Below, one piece after another: positions 7,333 to 15,785 of a stretch of 24,356 nucleotides of DNA. Location of the stretch: positions 1 through 24,356 of the forward strand of contig DSBO01000242.1 in assembly GCA_011046015.1 (NCBI GenBank). Reading direction: 5' to 3'. Made by a program: the position numbers and the translations under genes. Under the pieces are notes generated by a model. That model was given only the letters and a program-made list of their open reading frames with translations. It was not told where the DNA came from and did no database searches. The stretch is from Thioalkalivibrio sp. (lineage in GTDB: Bacteria; Pseudomonadota; Gammaproteobacteria; SpSt-1174). How positions within the stretch are numbered: position 1 is the stretch's first letter; each line of letters starts with the position of its first letter.

Positions 7333-8163
7333 ATGTTTTCCAACCTGCTGGTGAGTCTCGGTGTCGGCGTCGCGTTGACGTTCGTTGCCTTCGTACTGCT
7401 GTACAAGTTCGCGCGCCTGAGCGGCAAGCACGTGGCCATCATCGTGATCTTCGCCGTCATCGGTATCTACGTGCCGGTGTCGATCATTTCCTGGCCCGGC
7501 GCGGATGTGTTTGCGATTCATATCGCCCTCTACGTCATCACCCCCTATGGCCTGGGCATCATCGCCGCGGCCTGGGAGGCGCGCACCCACGAGGAGCGGC
7601 AGGGCAAGTGGTTCCACTGGGGGCCGCTGGCGCTGGTGCTGTTCTTCATCGGCCTGGTGATGGTGGACGCCACCATCATCACACTCTCCGACAAGGGCAT
7701 GAGCCAGAAGATGGCGAGCCTGCTGCTCCCCGAACCGCAGGCCGGCGGCGGCGTGGTTACCTCGTTCTTCCCCGGTACCGTCGCGCACGACTACCAGAAG
7801 AAAGAAGCCCTGTACAACGACTACCTGGTGCAGCTCGAGGAGCAGCGCGCCCGGGGCTGGGAACTCCACCGCGGCTGGACCACGCAACCGGTGGCCGGCA
7901 GCCCGGCGACGTTCCGGGTCGAGGTGCGGGACCGCGACGGCCAGCCGATCGAGGGTGCCGAGGTGGGCGTGGAGTTCCTGCGTCCCTCCGATGAGCGCCA
8001 GGACGCCAGCGTGCTGCTGCGCGAGCAGGGTGCGGGCGTCTACGAGCAGGAGGTCAGCCTCCCGCTCGCCGGAATATGGAGCGTGGTGATCACGGTCCAG
8101 CGCGGGGATGACCTGCATGAAAGCCGTGGCACCACGACGCTTGCGGCCGCCGGCGGCGAGTAA
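7333..8163 (+). CDS. fixH: FixH/CcoH-family cbb3 assembly protein with extra N-terminal membrane region
   Basis: FixH (CcoH) helps assemble the cbb3 oxidase beside the copper ATPase CcoI. Residues about 96-276 fit the family: one helix (97-118), then HDYQKKEALYNDYL, RARGW (about 172-176) and a beta-rich periplasmic domain ending with GIWSVVITVQRG. The protein is 276 residues, whereas typical FixH proteins are nearer 150-180. The additional N-terminal part holds about three more hydrophobic segments (roughly 5-25, 33-53 and 59-80) with no recognised catalytic motif. It lies between ccoG and ccoI, the standard place. No clear ribosome site precedes the ATG, but the frame and length leave no better start. 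The family call is firm. The role of the N-terminal region is unknown. Confidence 0.85.
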   Translation: MFSNLLVSLGVGVALTFVAFVLLYKFARLSGKHVAIIVIFAVIGIYVPVSIISWPGADVFAIHIALYVITPYGLGIIAAAWEARTHEERQGKWFHWGPLALVLFFIGLVMVDATIITLSDKGMSQKMASLLLPEPQAGGGVVTSFFPGTVAHDYQKKEALYNDYLVQLEEQRARGWELHRGWTTQPVAGSPATFRVEVRDRDGQPIEGAEVGVEFLRPSDERQDASVLLREQGAGVYEQEVSLPLAGIWSVVITVQRGDDLHESRGTTTLAAAGGE

Positions 8164-8172
8164 CACACGCCG

Positions 8173-8216
8173 GGCGGGGCCGGGCCCGGGCAACGCGCGT
8201 GGGCCCGCCACCCGCC
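8173..8216 (+). other. GC-rich dyad in the fixH-ccoI gap
   Basis: GGCGGG (8173-8178) is complementary to CCCGCC (8211-8216). Inside it, GGCCGGGCCC (8178-8187) can pair with GGGCCCGCC (8201-8209) with one bulged base. The 57-base gap has no Shine-Dalgarno sequence before the ccoI ATG at 8221, so the structure may affect ccoI translation. The pairing is by eye only. Confidence 0.3.
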
Positions 8217-8220
8217 TGGC

Positions 8221-10707
8221 ATGACCGACTCCTTGCGTACAGACTGCTATCACTGCGGCCAGCCGGTCCCGCCCGGGGTGGAGCTGCGGGTCGAAATCGA
8301 AGGCGAGTCGCGGCCCATGTGCTGCACCGGCTGCCAGGCGGTGGCCCAGGCCATCGTCGATAACGGCCTGACCGACTATTACCGCTACCGCACCGATCGC
8401 GCCCAGACGGCCGAGGACCTGGTCCCGCCGGAGCTGCGCGACCTCAGCCTCTACGACCACCCCGAGCTCCAGCGCAGTTTCGTCCATGAAGCCGGCGAGA
8501 ACCTGCGCGAGGCGGCCCTGATCCTCGAGGGCATCACCTGCGCCGCCTGTGTGTGGCTCAACGAGCGCCACGTGGGCAGCCTGCCCGGGGTGATCGATTT
8601 TCGCATCAACTACTCCACGCATCGGGCGCGGCTGCGCTGGGATGACAGCCGCATCCACCTGAGCCAGATCCTCGAGGCGATCGCGGCCATCGGCTACTAT
8701 GCCCACCCCTTCGATCCGGGGCGCCAGGAGGAGATCTACAAGCGCGAGCGGGGCGTGGCCTTGCGACGCCTGGCGGTTGCCGGCATCGGTGCGATGCAGG
8801 TGATGATGCTCGCGGTCGCGCTCTATATCGGCGAGGGCGACGAGACCCAGACCGACATGATGCAGTTCATGCGCTGGGTGAGCCTGGTGCTGGCCACCCC
8901 CGTGGTGTTCTACTCCGGCAGCACGTTCCTCGTCTCGGCGTGGCGCGACCTGCGCCGCTGGCACTTCGGCATGGACGTGCCCGTGAGCCTCGCCATCCTC
9001 AGTACCTACTTCGCGAGCACGTGGGCCACCGTCACGCACAGCGGCCAGGTGTACTTCGAGTCCGTCACCATGTTCGTGTTTTTCCTGCTGGCCGGGCGCT
9101 TTCTGGAGATGGGTGCCCGCCAGCGCGCCGGCCAGGCCACCGAGGCGATCAACCGGCTGCTGCCGCCCATGGCCACCCGGCTGTTCGCCGACGGCGACGA
9201 GCTGGTTTCGGTGCACGACCTCGCGCCGGGCGACCTGGTGCGCATCCGGCCGGGCGAGACCGTCCCGGCCGACGGCGTGGTGGCCGAGGGGCGCTCCAGC
9301 ATCGACGAGTCCATGCTCACCGGCGAGAGCCTGCCGCGTGCGCGGGTCGTCGGTGATCCCCTGACCGGCGGTACCCTCAATGTGGAAAGCCCGCTCATCA
9401 TGCGCGTGGAGCGGGTAGGCGAGCAGACCACGCTGTCGGCCATCCAGCGCCTGCTGGAGCGCGCCCAGACCGAGCGGCCGCGTATCGCGCGGCTGGCCGA
9501 GCAGGGCACCGGCTGGTTCGTCGCCGCCGTGCTCCTGCTCACCGCCGCCGTCGGGCTGGTCTGGTGGCAGTGGATCGACGCCGACCGCGCCTTCTGGGTG
9601 GTGGTCGCGATGCTCGTCGCCACCTGTCCCTGTGCCCTGGCGCTCGCGACCCCGGTCGCCATCACCGCCGCCACCGGGGCCCTGATGCGCGAGGGCCTGC
9701 TGACCACGCGCGGGGACGCACTCGAGACCCTGGCCCGCGCCACGGACATCGTCTTCGACAAGACCGGCACGCTTACCGAGGGGCGCCTGAGCCTCGTCGG
9801 CGTAGAGGTGTTTGACGGGCAGGACGCGGACACCTGCCAGCGGCTCGCGGCCACGCTCGAGACCGACTCGGAGCATCCCGTGGCCCGAGTGCTCGCCCGC
9901 GGCGCCAAGCCGGTGGCGCGCGCCCTCGACGTCGTGGCCTCGCCCGGCCACGGGATCGAGGGCGTGGTGGAAGGCGCGCGCCTGCGCATCGGCTCGCCGC
10001 GTTTCGTCGCCGAATTCGCCGGCCTCGATGCCGGGGAACAGGCCCGCCTGGACGCGATGAGCGCCGCGCACCCCGAGGCGAGCCTGGTGCTGCTCGGCGG
10101 CGAGCGCCGCCTGCTGGCGGCGTTCCTGCTGGCCGACCGGCTGCGCGAGGACGCCGCCGAGACCGTCGCGGCACTGGCCGCGCGCGGCCTGCGCGTGCAC
10201 CTCTACTCCGGCGATGCCCCGGCGACGGTGGCCGCCATCGCCCGCCGCCTCGGGATCGAGGCATTCGAGGGCGCGCTCACCCCCGAGGGCAAGCTCCAGC
10301 GCGTGCGGGCGTTGCAGGCGGGCGGTGCCGTCGTCGCCATGGTGGGCGATGGGGCGAACGACGCACCGGTGCTCTCCCAGGCGCAGGTCTCGGTGGCCAT
10401 GGCCGAGGGCACCCAGCTCGCCCACGCCAGTGCCGACATGGTGCTGTACTCGCGCCGACTCTCCCCACTGGTCACCGCGGTGACCAAGGCGCGCGCCACC
10501 GTGCGCATCATCCACCAGAACTTCGCCTGGGCCCTCGGGTATAATGGCGTGGCACTGCCGGTGGCCGCCACCGGGCTGCTCACGCCCTGGCTGGCGGCCC
10601 TCGGGATGTCGCTGAGCTCGCTGCTGGTGGTGATCAACGCGCTACGCCTCGGTCCACAGATGGCCCGGCGCGAGCGCGTGCCGGCACCGGCAACCGACAC
10701 TGATTGA
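8221..10707 (+). CDS. ccoI: Copper-exporting P1B-type ATPase for cbb3 oxidase (CcoI/FixI)
   Basis: P-type ATPase that moves Cu(I) across the inner membrane for the cbb3 copper site. The 828-residue protein starts with a Cys-rich domain typical of the CcoI/FixI group (C9-x2-C12, then C34, C35, C38). An HMA domain follows with GITCAAC (C107, C110). Catalytic motifs are TGES (367-370), the membrane metal motif C469-P470-C471, the phosphorylated D513 in DKTGT, SEHP (H552), and the GDGAND hinge (D710, D714). The length suits a FixI/CopA2-type protein with its N-terminal extension. There is no obvious ribosome site at the ATG, but the N-terminal Cys cluster supports this start. The stop overlaps the ribosome site of ccoS. 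Confidence 0.95.
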   Translation: MTDSLRTDCYHCGQPVPPGVELRVEIEGESRPMCCTGCQAVAQAIVDNGLTDYYRYRTDRAQTAEDLVPPELRDLSLYDHPELQRSFVHEAGENLREAALILEGITCAACVWLNERHVGSLPGVIDFRINYSTHRARLRWDDSRIHLSQILEAIAAIGYYAHPFDPGRQEEIYKRERGVALRRLAVAGIGAMQVMMLAVALYIGEGDETQTDMMQFMRWVSLVLATPVVFYSGSTFLVSAWRDLRRWHFGMDVPVSLAILSTYFASTWATVTHSGQVYFESVTMFVFFLLAGRFLEMGARQRAGQATEAINRLLPPMATRLFADGDELVSVHDLAPGDLVRIRPGETVPADGVVAEGRSSIDESMLTGESLPRARVVGDPLTGGTLNVESPLIMRVERVGEQTTLSAIQRLLERAQTERPRIARLAEQGTGWFVAAVLLLTAAVGLVWWQWIDADRAFWVVVAMLVATCPCALALATPVAITAATGALMREGLLTTRGDALETLARATDIVFDKTGTLTEGRLSLVGVEVFDGQDADTCQRLAATLETDSEHPVARVLARGAKPVARALDVVASPGHGIEGVVEGARLRIGSPRFVAEFAGLDAGEQARLDAMSAAHPEASLVLLGGERRLLAAFLLADRLREDAAETVAALAARGLRVHLYSGDAPATVAAIARRLGIEAFEGALTPEGKLQRVRALQAGGAVVAMVGDGANDAPVLSQAQVSVAMAEGTQLAHASADMVLYSRRLSPLVTAVTKARATVRIIHQNFAWALGYNGVALPVAATGLLTPWLAALGMSLSSLLVVINALRLGPQMARRERVPAPATDTD

Positions 10708-10716
10708 GGAGGGCCT

Positions 10717-10917
10717 GTGGAGATACTCTATCTGCTGATCCCGCTGGGCGTGGTGGTGATGGTCATCGCCGTGGTCGCCTTCGCCTGGTCGGTGAAGAGC
10801 GGGCAGTTCGAGGACCTGGAAGGCCCGGCCCACCGCATCCTCATGGACGACGACGACCCCATGATCCCGCGGCGTCCGCGCCCGGACAACGGGGGCGACT
10901 TGAAGCGCGATGAGTGA
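10717..10917 (+). CDS. ccoS: cbb3 oxidase maturation protein CcoS
   Basis: Small membrane protein needed for cofactor insertion into cbb3 oxidase. The 66-residue product has the family N-terminus EILYLLIPLGVVVMVIAVVA as its single helix, then FAWSVKSGQFEDLEGPAHRI, the conserved segment after the helix, and an acidic and basic tail. It starts at GTG 10717 behind a strong GAGGAGGG site (10706-10713), nine bases after the ccoI stop. It completes the ccoGHIS assembly set. Confidence 0.93.
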   Translation: MEILYLLIPLGVVVMVIAVVAFAWSVKSGQFEDLEGPAHRILMDDDDPMIPRRPRPDNGGDLKRDE

Positions 10918-10968
10918 TCGCGTAGCATTGCGCCCCAGTATTCCTGCACGAAACAGAGGTGAATAGCC

Positions 10969-11064
10969 GTGTTCAGTTTATACAATGGTCTGCCGCTGAC
11001 GCTCACGATCGCCCTGATCGTCTGGTCCTGGATTAGCTTCTTCTCCGTGATCATCGCCGGCTAA
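10969..11064 (+). CDS. Putative 31-residue single-helix membrane peptide
   Basis: A GTG at 10969 opens a 31-codon frame that ends with TAA at 11062-11064. It is preceded by AGAGGTG (10955-10961) at good ribosome-site spacing. The peptide is almost entirely one hydrophobic helix (LTLTIALIVWSWISFFSVII) after a short N-terminus (MFSLYNGLP). It is the last frame before the bidirectional terminator, 51 bases after ccoS, and on the same strand. Very small accessory helices are known in cbb3 oxidases (for example CcoM of Pseudomonas stutzeri), so a role as a small oxidase subunit or assembly peptide is possible. No sequence similarity to CcoM is claimed. The coding status rests on ribosome site, hydrophobicity and position only. 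Confidence 0.5.
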   Translation: MFSLYNGLPLTLTIALIVWSWISFFSVIIAG

Positions 11065-11080
11065 GCGGCGCATATCACGA

Positions 11081-11111
11081 AAAAAAACGCCCCGCATCGC
11101 GGGGCGTTTTT
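11081..11111. terminator. Bidirectional intrinsic terminator between the cbb3 locus and rpoH
   Basis: CGCCCCGC (11088-11095) pairs with GCGGGGCG (11099-11106) around ATC. It is flanked by an A-run (11080-11087) on the left and TTTTT (11107-11111) on the right. This makes a good Rho-independent terminator on both strands, ending the + strand cco transcript and the - strand rpoH transcript. Confidence 0.92.
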
Positions 11112-11152
11112 CGTTCCGGGGTCGGCGATGGCGCCGGCGTGGCCGAACGGCC

Positions 11153-12022
<870 letters not shown>

Positions 12023-12050
12023 GTATCCCCCAAAATCGATGTCTGGCGAT

Positions 12051-12080
12051 ATTTTAGCACTCTGCGAGTTGGAGTGCTAA
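12051..12080 (-). promoter_or_regulatory. Probable rpoH promoter
   Basis: On the - strand, TTAGCA (12075-12080) and TAAAAT (12051-12056) are spaced by 18 bases, giving 4 of 6 matches at -35 and a good -10. The -10 lies 28 bases before the rpoH start codon. Both elements overlap the CIRCE repeat, so repressor binding would block polymerase. A stress-type promoter could also be present, but I see none clearly. Confidence 0.5.
12054..12080. promoter_or_regulatory. CIRCE operator (HrcA binding site)
   Basis: TTAGCACTC (12054-12062), a 9-base spacer (12063-12071) and GAGTGCTAA (12072-12080) match the CIRCE consensus exactly in both arms and in spacer length. HrcA binds CIRCE and represses heat-shock genes, usually groESL or dnaK. 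Here the element lies 31 bases upstream of the rpoH start codon and overlaps its probable promoter. This implies repression of the sigma factor gene by HrcA. Confidence 0.93.
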
Positions 12081-12084
12081 ATCA

Positions 12085-12102
12085 CCGCGGGGTTCCCCGT
12101 GG
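12085..12102 (-). terminator. Short hairpin after the response regulator gene
   Basis: In the - strand transcript, CCACGGGG and CCCCGCGG pair (one wobble) just after the regulator's stop codon at 12109-12111. The following TGATTTA is only weakly T-rich. It may be a weak terminator that insulates rpoH from upstream transcription. Confidence 0.3.
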
Positions 12103-12108
12103 CCGGCC

Positions 12109-12885
12109 TCAGGACTGGGTGGCGAGCAGGGCCCGGATCTTGTCCATGAATACCGCATCGGACAGCGGCTTGACCACGTAGTCGTTGGCCCCGCCCTTCA
12201 GCAGCTGGGCGTAGTCGGCGTCGCTCCCGCCGCCCACCGTGATCATCAGTATAGGCAGGGATTCGGGGGCCAGGTGCAGCGCGTGGCGCACGCGGCGCAC
12301 CAGGTCCGTACCCGACATGCGCCCGGGCAGGAACAGGTCGGTGATCAGCAGGTGGTACTGCTCGCCGGCGGTCAGCCGCTCCAGCGCCTCCTCGGCGGTC
12401 ATGACGTGGTCGGCGGCGATGCCCTGGGTGTCGAGGCTGCGCTTGACGGCCATCGCGGCCGTCATGCTGTCCTCGACGTAGAGCACGCGCGGGTTGTCGG
12501 GCAGGGCGGACGGGGCCGGCAGGTGTTCGGCAATGAAGTCCACCAGGGCCTTGATGCCCTGCGACTTGTCGAAGAAGGCGGTGATCTCCGACTGCTGCTC
12601 CGTCTGGCGGCCGGCGGCGTCGCCCGAGATGACGATCACCGGCGTGGCCTCGTGGCCGTTGACGCCGCGCAGGGCCTCGGTGAAGGCCATGCCGTCCATG
12701 TCGGGCAGGACCAGGGCGGTGCTGATGAGGTCGAAGTGTTCCAGTGTGAGCGTGGCCAGTGCCTCCCGCGCGCTGTGGAAGCACTGGATGTCCACATCCG
12801 GGAGTTGCTTGCGCAGGAGCTGGCCGACCATCTTGCGGGTCGCGTCCGAGCCGTCCACGAGCATGATTTTTCGTGGCGCTGCCAT
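12109..12885 (-). CDS. Response regulator with two receiver domains, the first degenerate
   Basis: The 258-residue protein consists of two CheY-like receiver domains and no output domain. Receiver 2 (about 133-255) is complete: acidic pair E138/D139, phosphoacceptor D183 (ITDLFLPG), T216 and K239 (VVKP). Receiver 1 (about 5-122) keeps D11/D14 and K107, but the phosphoacceptor position is A57 (ISTALVLPDMDG), so it cannot be phosphorylated in the usual way. The start is the ATG at 12883-12885, just before the first beta strand. The frame extends upstream to a TTG at 12960 without recognisable domain sequence. No ribosome site is obvious. It lies between ftsX and rpoH on the same strand, with a candidate promoter of its own. 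Partner kinase and target are unknown. Confidence 0.9.
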   Translation of the reverse strand: MAAPRKIMLVDGSDATRKMVGQLLRKQLPDVDIQCFHSAREALATLTLEHFDLISTALVLPDMDGMAFTEALRGVNGHEATPVIVISGDAAGRQTEQQSEITAFFDKSQGIKALVDFIAEHLPAPSALPDNPRVLYVEDSMTAAMAVKRSLDTQGIAADHVMTAEEALERLTAGEQYHLLITDLFLPGRMSGTDLVRRVRHALHLAPESLPILMITVGGGSDADYAQLLKGGANDYVVKPLSDAVFMDKIRALLATQS

Positions 12886-12930
12886 GGGTAGTGGTATGCC
12901 TGTGTTGTTTCTTATTATCGTGTGCCCGCC

Positions 12931-12960
12931 ATTGTACGGGCAGCGGCCGACCGGACCCAA
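12931..12960 (-). promoter_or_regulatory. Candidate promoter of the two-receiver regulator
   Basis: On the - strand TTGGGT (12955-12960) and TACAAT (12931-12936) are spaced by 18 bases, with a strong -10. An inverted repeat GCCCG-N8-CGGGC (12924-12941) brackets the -10. The -10 ends 45 bases before the ATG. This supports separate transcription of the regulator from ftsX. Confidence 0.4.
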
Positions 12961-13003
12961 GGGGCGCGGCGGAATTCTGTGAACCCGTCCCGCGGTGGCG
13001 GCC

Positions 13004-13959
13004 CTAGCGGGGCTCGATGTCGCTCAGGTGCCGTCCCACGGCCAGCCAGGATCCGCCCAGGCCCAGCGCCATGGCGATCAGCAGCACGGAGAAGGCGGCG
13101 CCGGCCCCCAGGTCGAGCAGCTGGTACTGCCCGCCGTACAGGCCGGCGAGGCGGTTCACCGGGGCGGCGAGAAAGCCCAGCGCGGCCTCCACCATGATCA
13201 GGCCGAGCAGGCCGCCGATCACGCCGTACCAGATGCCGCCGTAGAGGAAGGGGCGCCGGATGAAGGCATCGGTGGCCCCGATGAGCTTGGCCACCTCGAT
13301 CTCGTCGCGCCGGTTCTGGATGTCCAGGCGGATGGTATTGCCCACCACCAGCAGCACGGCCAGCCCCAGCATGATGCCGATCACCAGCACGCCGCGCTGC
13401 GCCGTCTCCATGATGGCGTAGAGTCGCTGCACCCACTGCAGATCCAGCTGGGCGCGCTCCACGCCCGGCTCCCTCTCCAGGTCGTAGACCAGTTGCTGGA
13501 TGCGCAGCGGGTCCTTTAGCGCCAGCCCCGGCTGGACCACCACCACCGCCGGCAGCGGGTTGCCGTCGAGGGCGTCGAGCGCGGCGCCGAAGCCCGAGAG
13601 TTCGCGAAATTCCGCCAGCGCGGCCGCCTTGCCGATGGCCTGGGCGCTGCCCACGTCGTCGCGGCGCTGGATCTGGCGCGCGAGCTCCTCGGCCTGCTCG
13701 TCGCTCACCGATGGCTTGAGAAACAGCGAGACCTGCGCACTCTCGTCCCAGCCGCCACTGATGGCCTCGAGATTGGAGAGCATGAGGTACATCCCGGTCG
13801 GGAGGGCGAGCGCGATGCCGATCACCGCCGTGGTCATGAGGCTGGAGAGCGGGGTGCGATAGAGCTTGCCCAGGCTGAACACCAGCGAGCGGGCGTGGCT
13901 CAGGAGCCAGGCGCTGGCGCGCGCGTGCACGTCCGGCCTGCGCTGGGAGGTGCGTGCGT

Positions 13960-13963
<4 letters not shown>
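13004..13963 (-). CDS. ftsX: Cell division protein FtsX
   Basis: Membrane partner of FtsE. The FtsEX complex links the cell-division ring to peptidoglycan hydrolase activation. The 319-residue protein shows the family layout: a cytoplasmic N-terminus, a first helix (about 42-62), a large periplasmic domain (about 65-190) and three C-terminal helices, with the cytoplasmic-loop motif RLDIQNRRDEIEVAKLIGAT between helices 2 and 3. It starts at 13963 and overlaps ftsE by four bases (ATGA type), so the two are translationally coupled. Confidence 0.95.
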
Positions 13964-14640
<677 letters not shown>

Positions 14641-14659
14641 GGGCGATGGGTGTCGGGGA

Positions 14660-15640
14660 TCAGTCGTGGGCGAGCAGGGCGTCGACGAAGGCCTCGGCTT
14701 CGAAGACCTGCAGGTCCTCGATGGACTCGCCCACGCCGATGAAGCGGATCGGTGTGCCCATCTGCCGGGCCATGGCGAACAGGATACCCCCCTTGGCCGT
14801 GCCGTCGAGCTTGGTTACGGTGATGCCCGTGACCTTGACGGCCTCGTTGAACTGGCGGGCCTGGTTCAGCGCGTTCTGCCCGGTGCCGCCGTCCACCACC
14901 AGCAGGGTCTCGTGCGGGGCGCTCGGGTCGAGTTTGGTGAGCACGCGGGTGACCTTCTTGAGTTCTTCCATCAGGTTTGACTGGGTGTGCAGGCGGCCGG
15001 CGGTGTCGGCGATGAGCACGTCGACGCCCCGCGCCTTCGCCGCCTGCAGGGCGTCGAAGATCACCGAGGCCGAATCGGCGCCGGTGCCCTGGGAGATGAC
15101 CGGGATTCTGTTGCGCTCGCCCCAGACCTCGAGCTGCTCGACGGCGGCGGCGCGGAAGGTGTCGCCGGCCGCCAGCATCACGGACTTGCCTTCACCCTGC
15201 AGGCGCTTGGCGAGCTTGCCGATGGTGGTGGTCTTGCCGGCCCCGTTCACGCCCACCACGAGGATCACGTAGGGCTGGCGGGTCGCGTCAATCGTCAGCG
15301 GCTGGCTCACCGGTTCGAGGATGGCGGTCATGTCCTCCCTGAGTGCCGCGAACAGCGCGTCGGCGTCGGCGAGCTGATTGCGCGCCATGCGCGCGGTGAG
15401 GTCGTCGATGATCTGCCGGGTGGCCTCCATGCCGACGTCGGCCATGAGCAGCCGGTCCTCGAGCTCTTCCATCAGCTCGTCGTCGATCTTCTTGCGCCCG
15501 AGCACGATCGAGGCCATGCCCTCGGTCAGGCCGCGGCCCGTCTTGGACAAACCCTGCTTCAGGCGTGAGAATAGGCCCGGTTTCTTCTGGGTCTCCCCGC
15601 TCTTTTCCGGGGTCTTGTCGCGTTTTCCGAAACCAAACAT
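14660..15640 (-). CDS. ftsY: Signal recognition particle receptor FtsY
   Basis: GTPase that docks SRP-ribosome complexes at the inner membrane for co-translational insertion. The 326-residue protein has a short basic N-terminus, a helical N domain, and the NG GTPase core: G1 GVNGAGKT (130-137), DTFRAAAVEQL (160-170), DTAGR (212-216), TKLD (276-279) and the closing GVGE (302-305). It lacks the long acidic A domain of Escherichia coli FtsY, a common variation. It is the first gene of the ftsYEX group, divergent from the M16 peptidase genes. Confidence 0.97.
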   Translation of the reverse strand: MFGFGKRDKTPEKSGETQKKPGLFSRLKQGLSKTGRGLTEGMASIVLGRKKIDDELMEELEDRLLMADVGMEATRQIIDDLTARMARNQLADADALFAALREDMTAILEPVSQPLTIDATRQPYVILVVGVNGAGKTTTIGKLAKRLQGEGKSVMLAAGDTFRAAAVEQLEVWGERNRIPVISQGTGADSASVIFDALQAAKARGVDVLIADTAGRLHTQSNLMEELKKVTRVLTKLDPSAPHETLLVVDGGTGQNALNQARQFNEAVKVTGITVTKLDGTAKGGILFAMARQMGTPIRFIGVGESIEDLQVFEAEAFVDALLAHD

Positions 15641-15667
15641 GCGCGTGTCAGTCTACCAGTGACGTGA

Positions 15668-15686
15668 CGCGCCGAATTGCGGCGCG
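15668..15686. repeat. Inverted repeat between ftsY and the M16 peptidase gene
   Basis: CGCGCCG (15668-15674) and CGGCGCG (15680-15686) form a perfect 7-bp dyad around AATTG in the 145-base divergent gap. It lies 28 bases upstream of the ftsY start. It could be an operator or an ftsY leader hairpin. No clear sigma-70 pair was found in this gap on either strand. Confidence 0.35.
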
Positions 15687-15785
15687 GCCAGGTCGAACAA
15701 AGTGAGAGGTGGCGCCGGCACGGATGTTCCGCGCGGCTCAGGACCACCCAATGCTATCACCCCAGCCTGTAAGGTGAAATCGAAC

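Noticed and set aside
7048..10515. 1155-codon open frame on the - strand opposite fixH and ccoI
   Set aside because: It is an antisense shadow of strongly coding genes in high-GC DNA. Its translation is rich in His, Gly, Arg and Asp with no domain pattern, while the + strand carries all P-type ATPase motifs.
10540..10545. Perfect TATAAT inside ccoI as an internal promoter
   Set aside because: No acceptable -35 element lies 16-18 bases upstream, and the hexamer is explained by the Gly-Tyr-Asn-Gly codons of the protein.
12886..12960. Longer form of the two-receiver regulator starting at TTG 12960
   Set aside because: The extra 25 residues have no receiver character and the region carries the candidate promoter.
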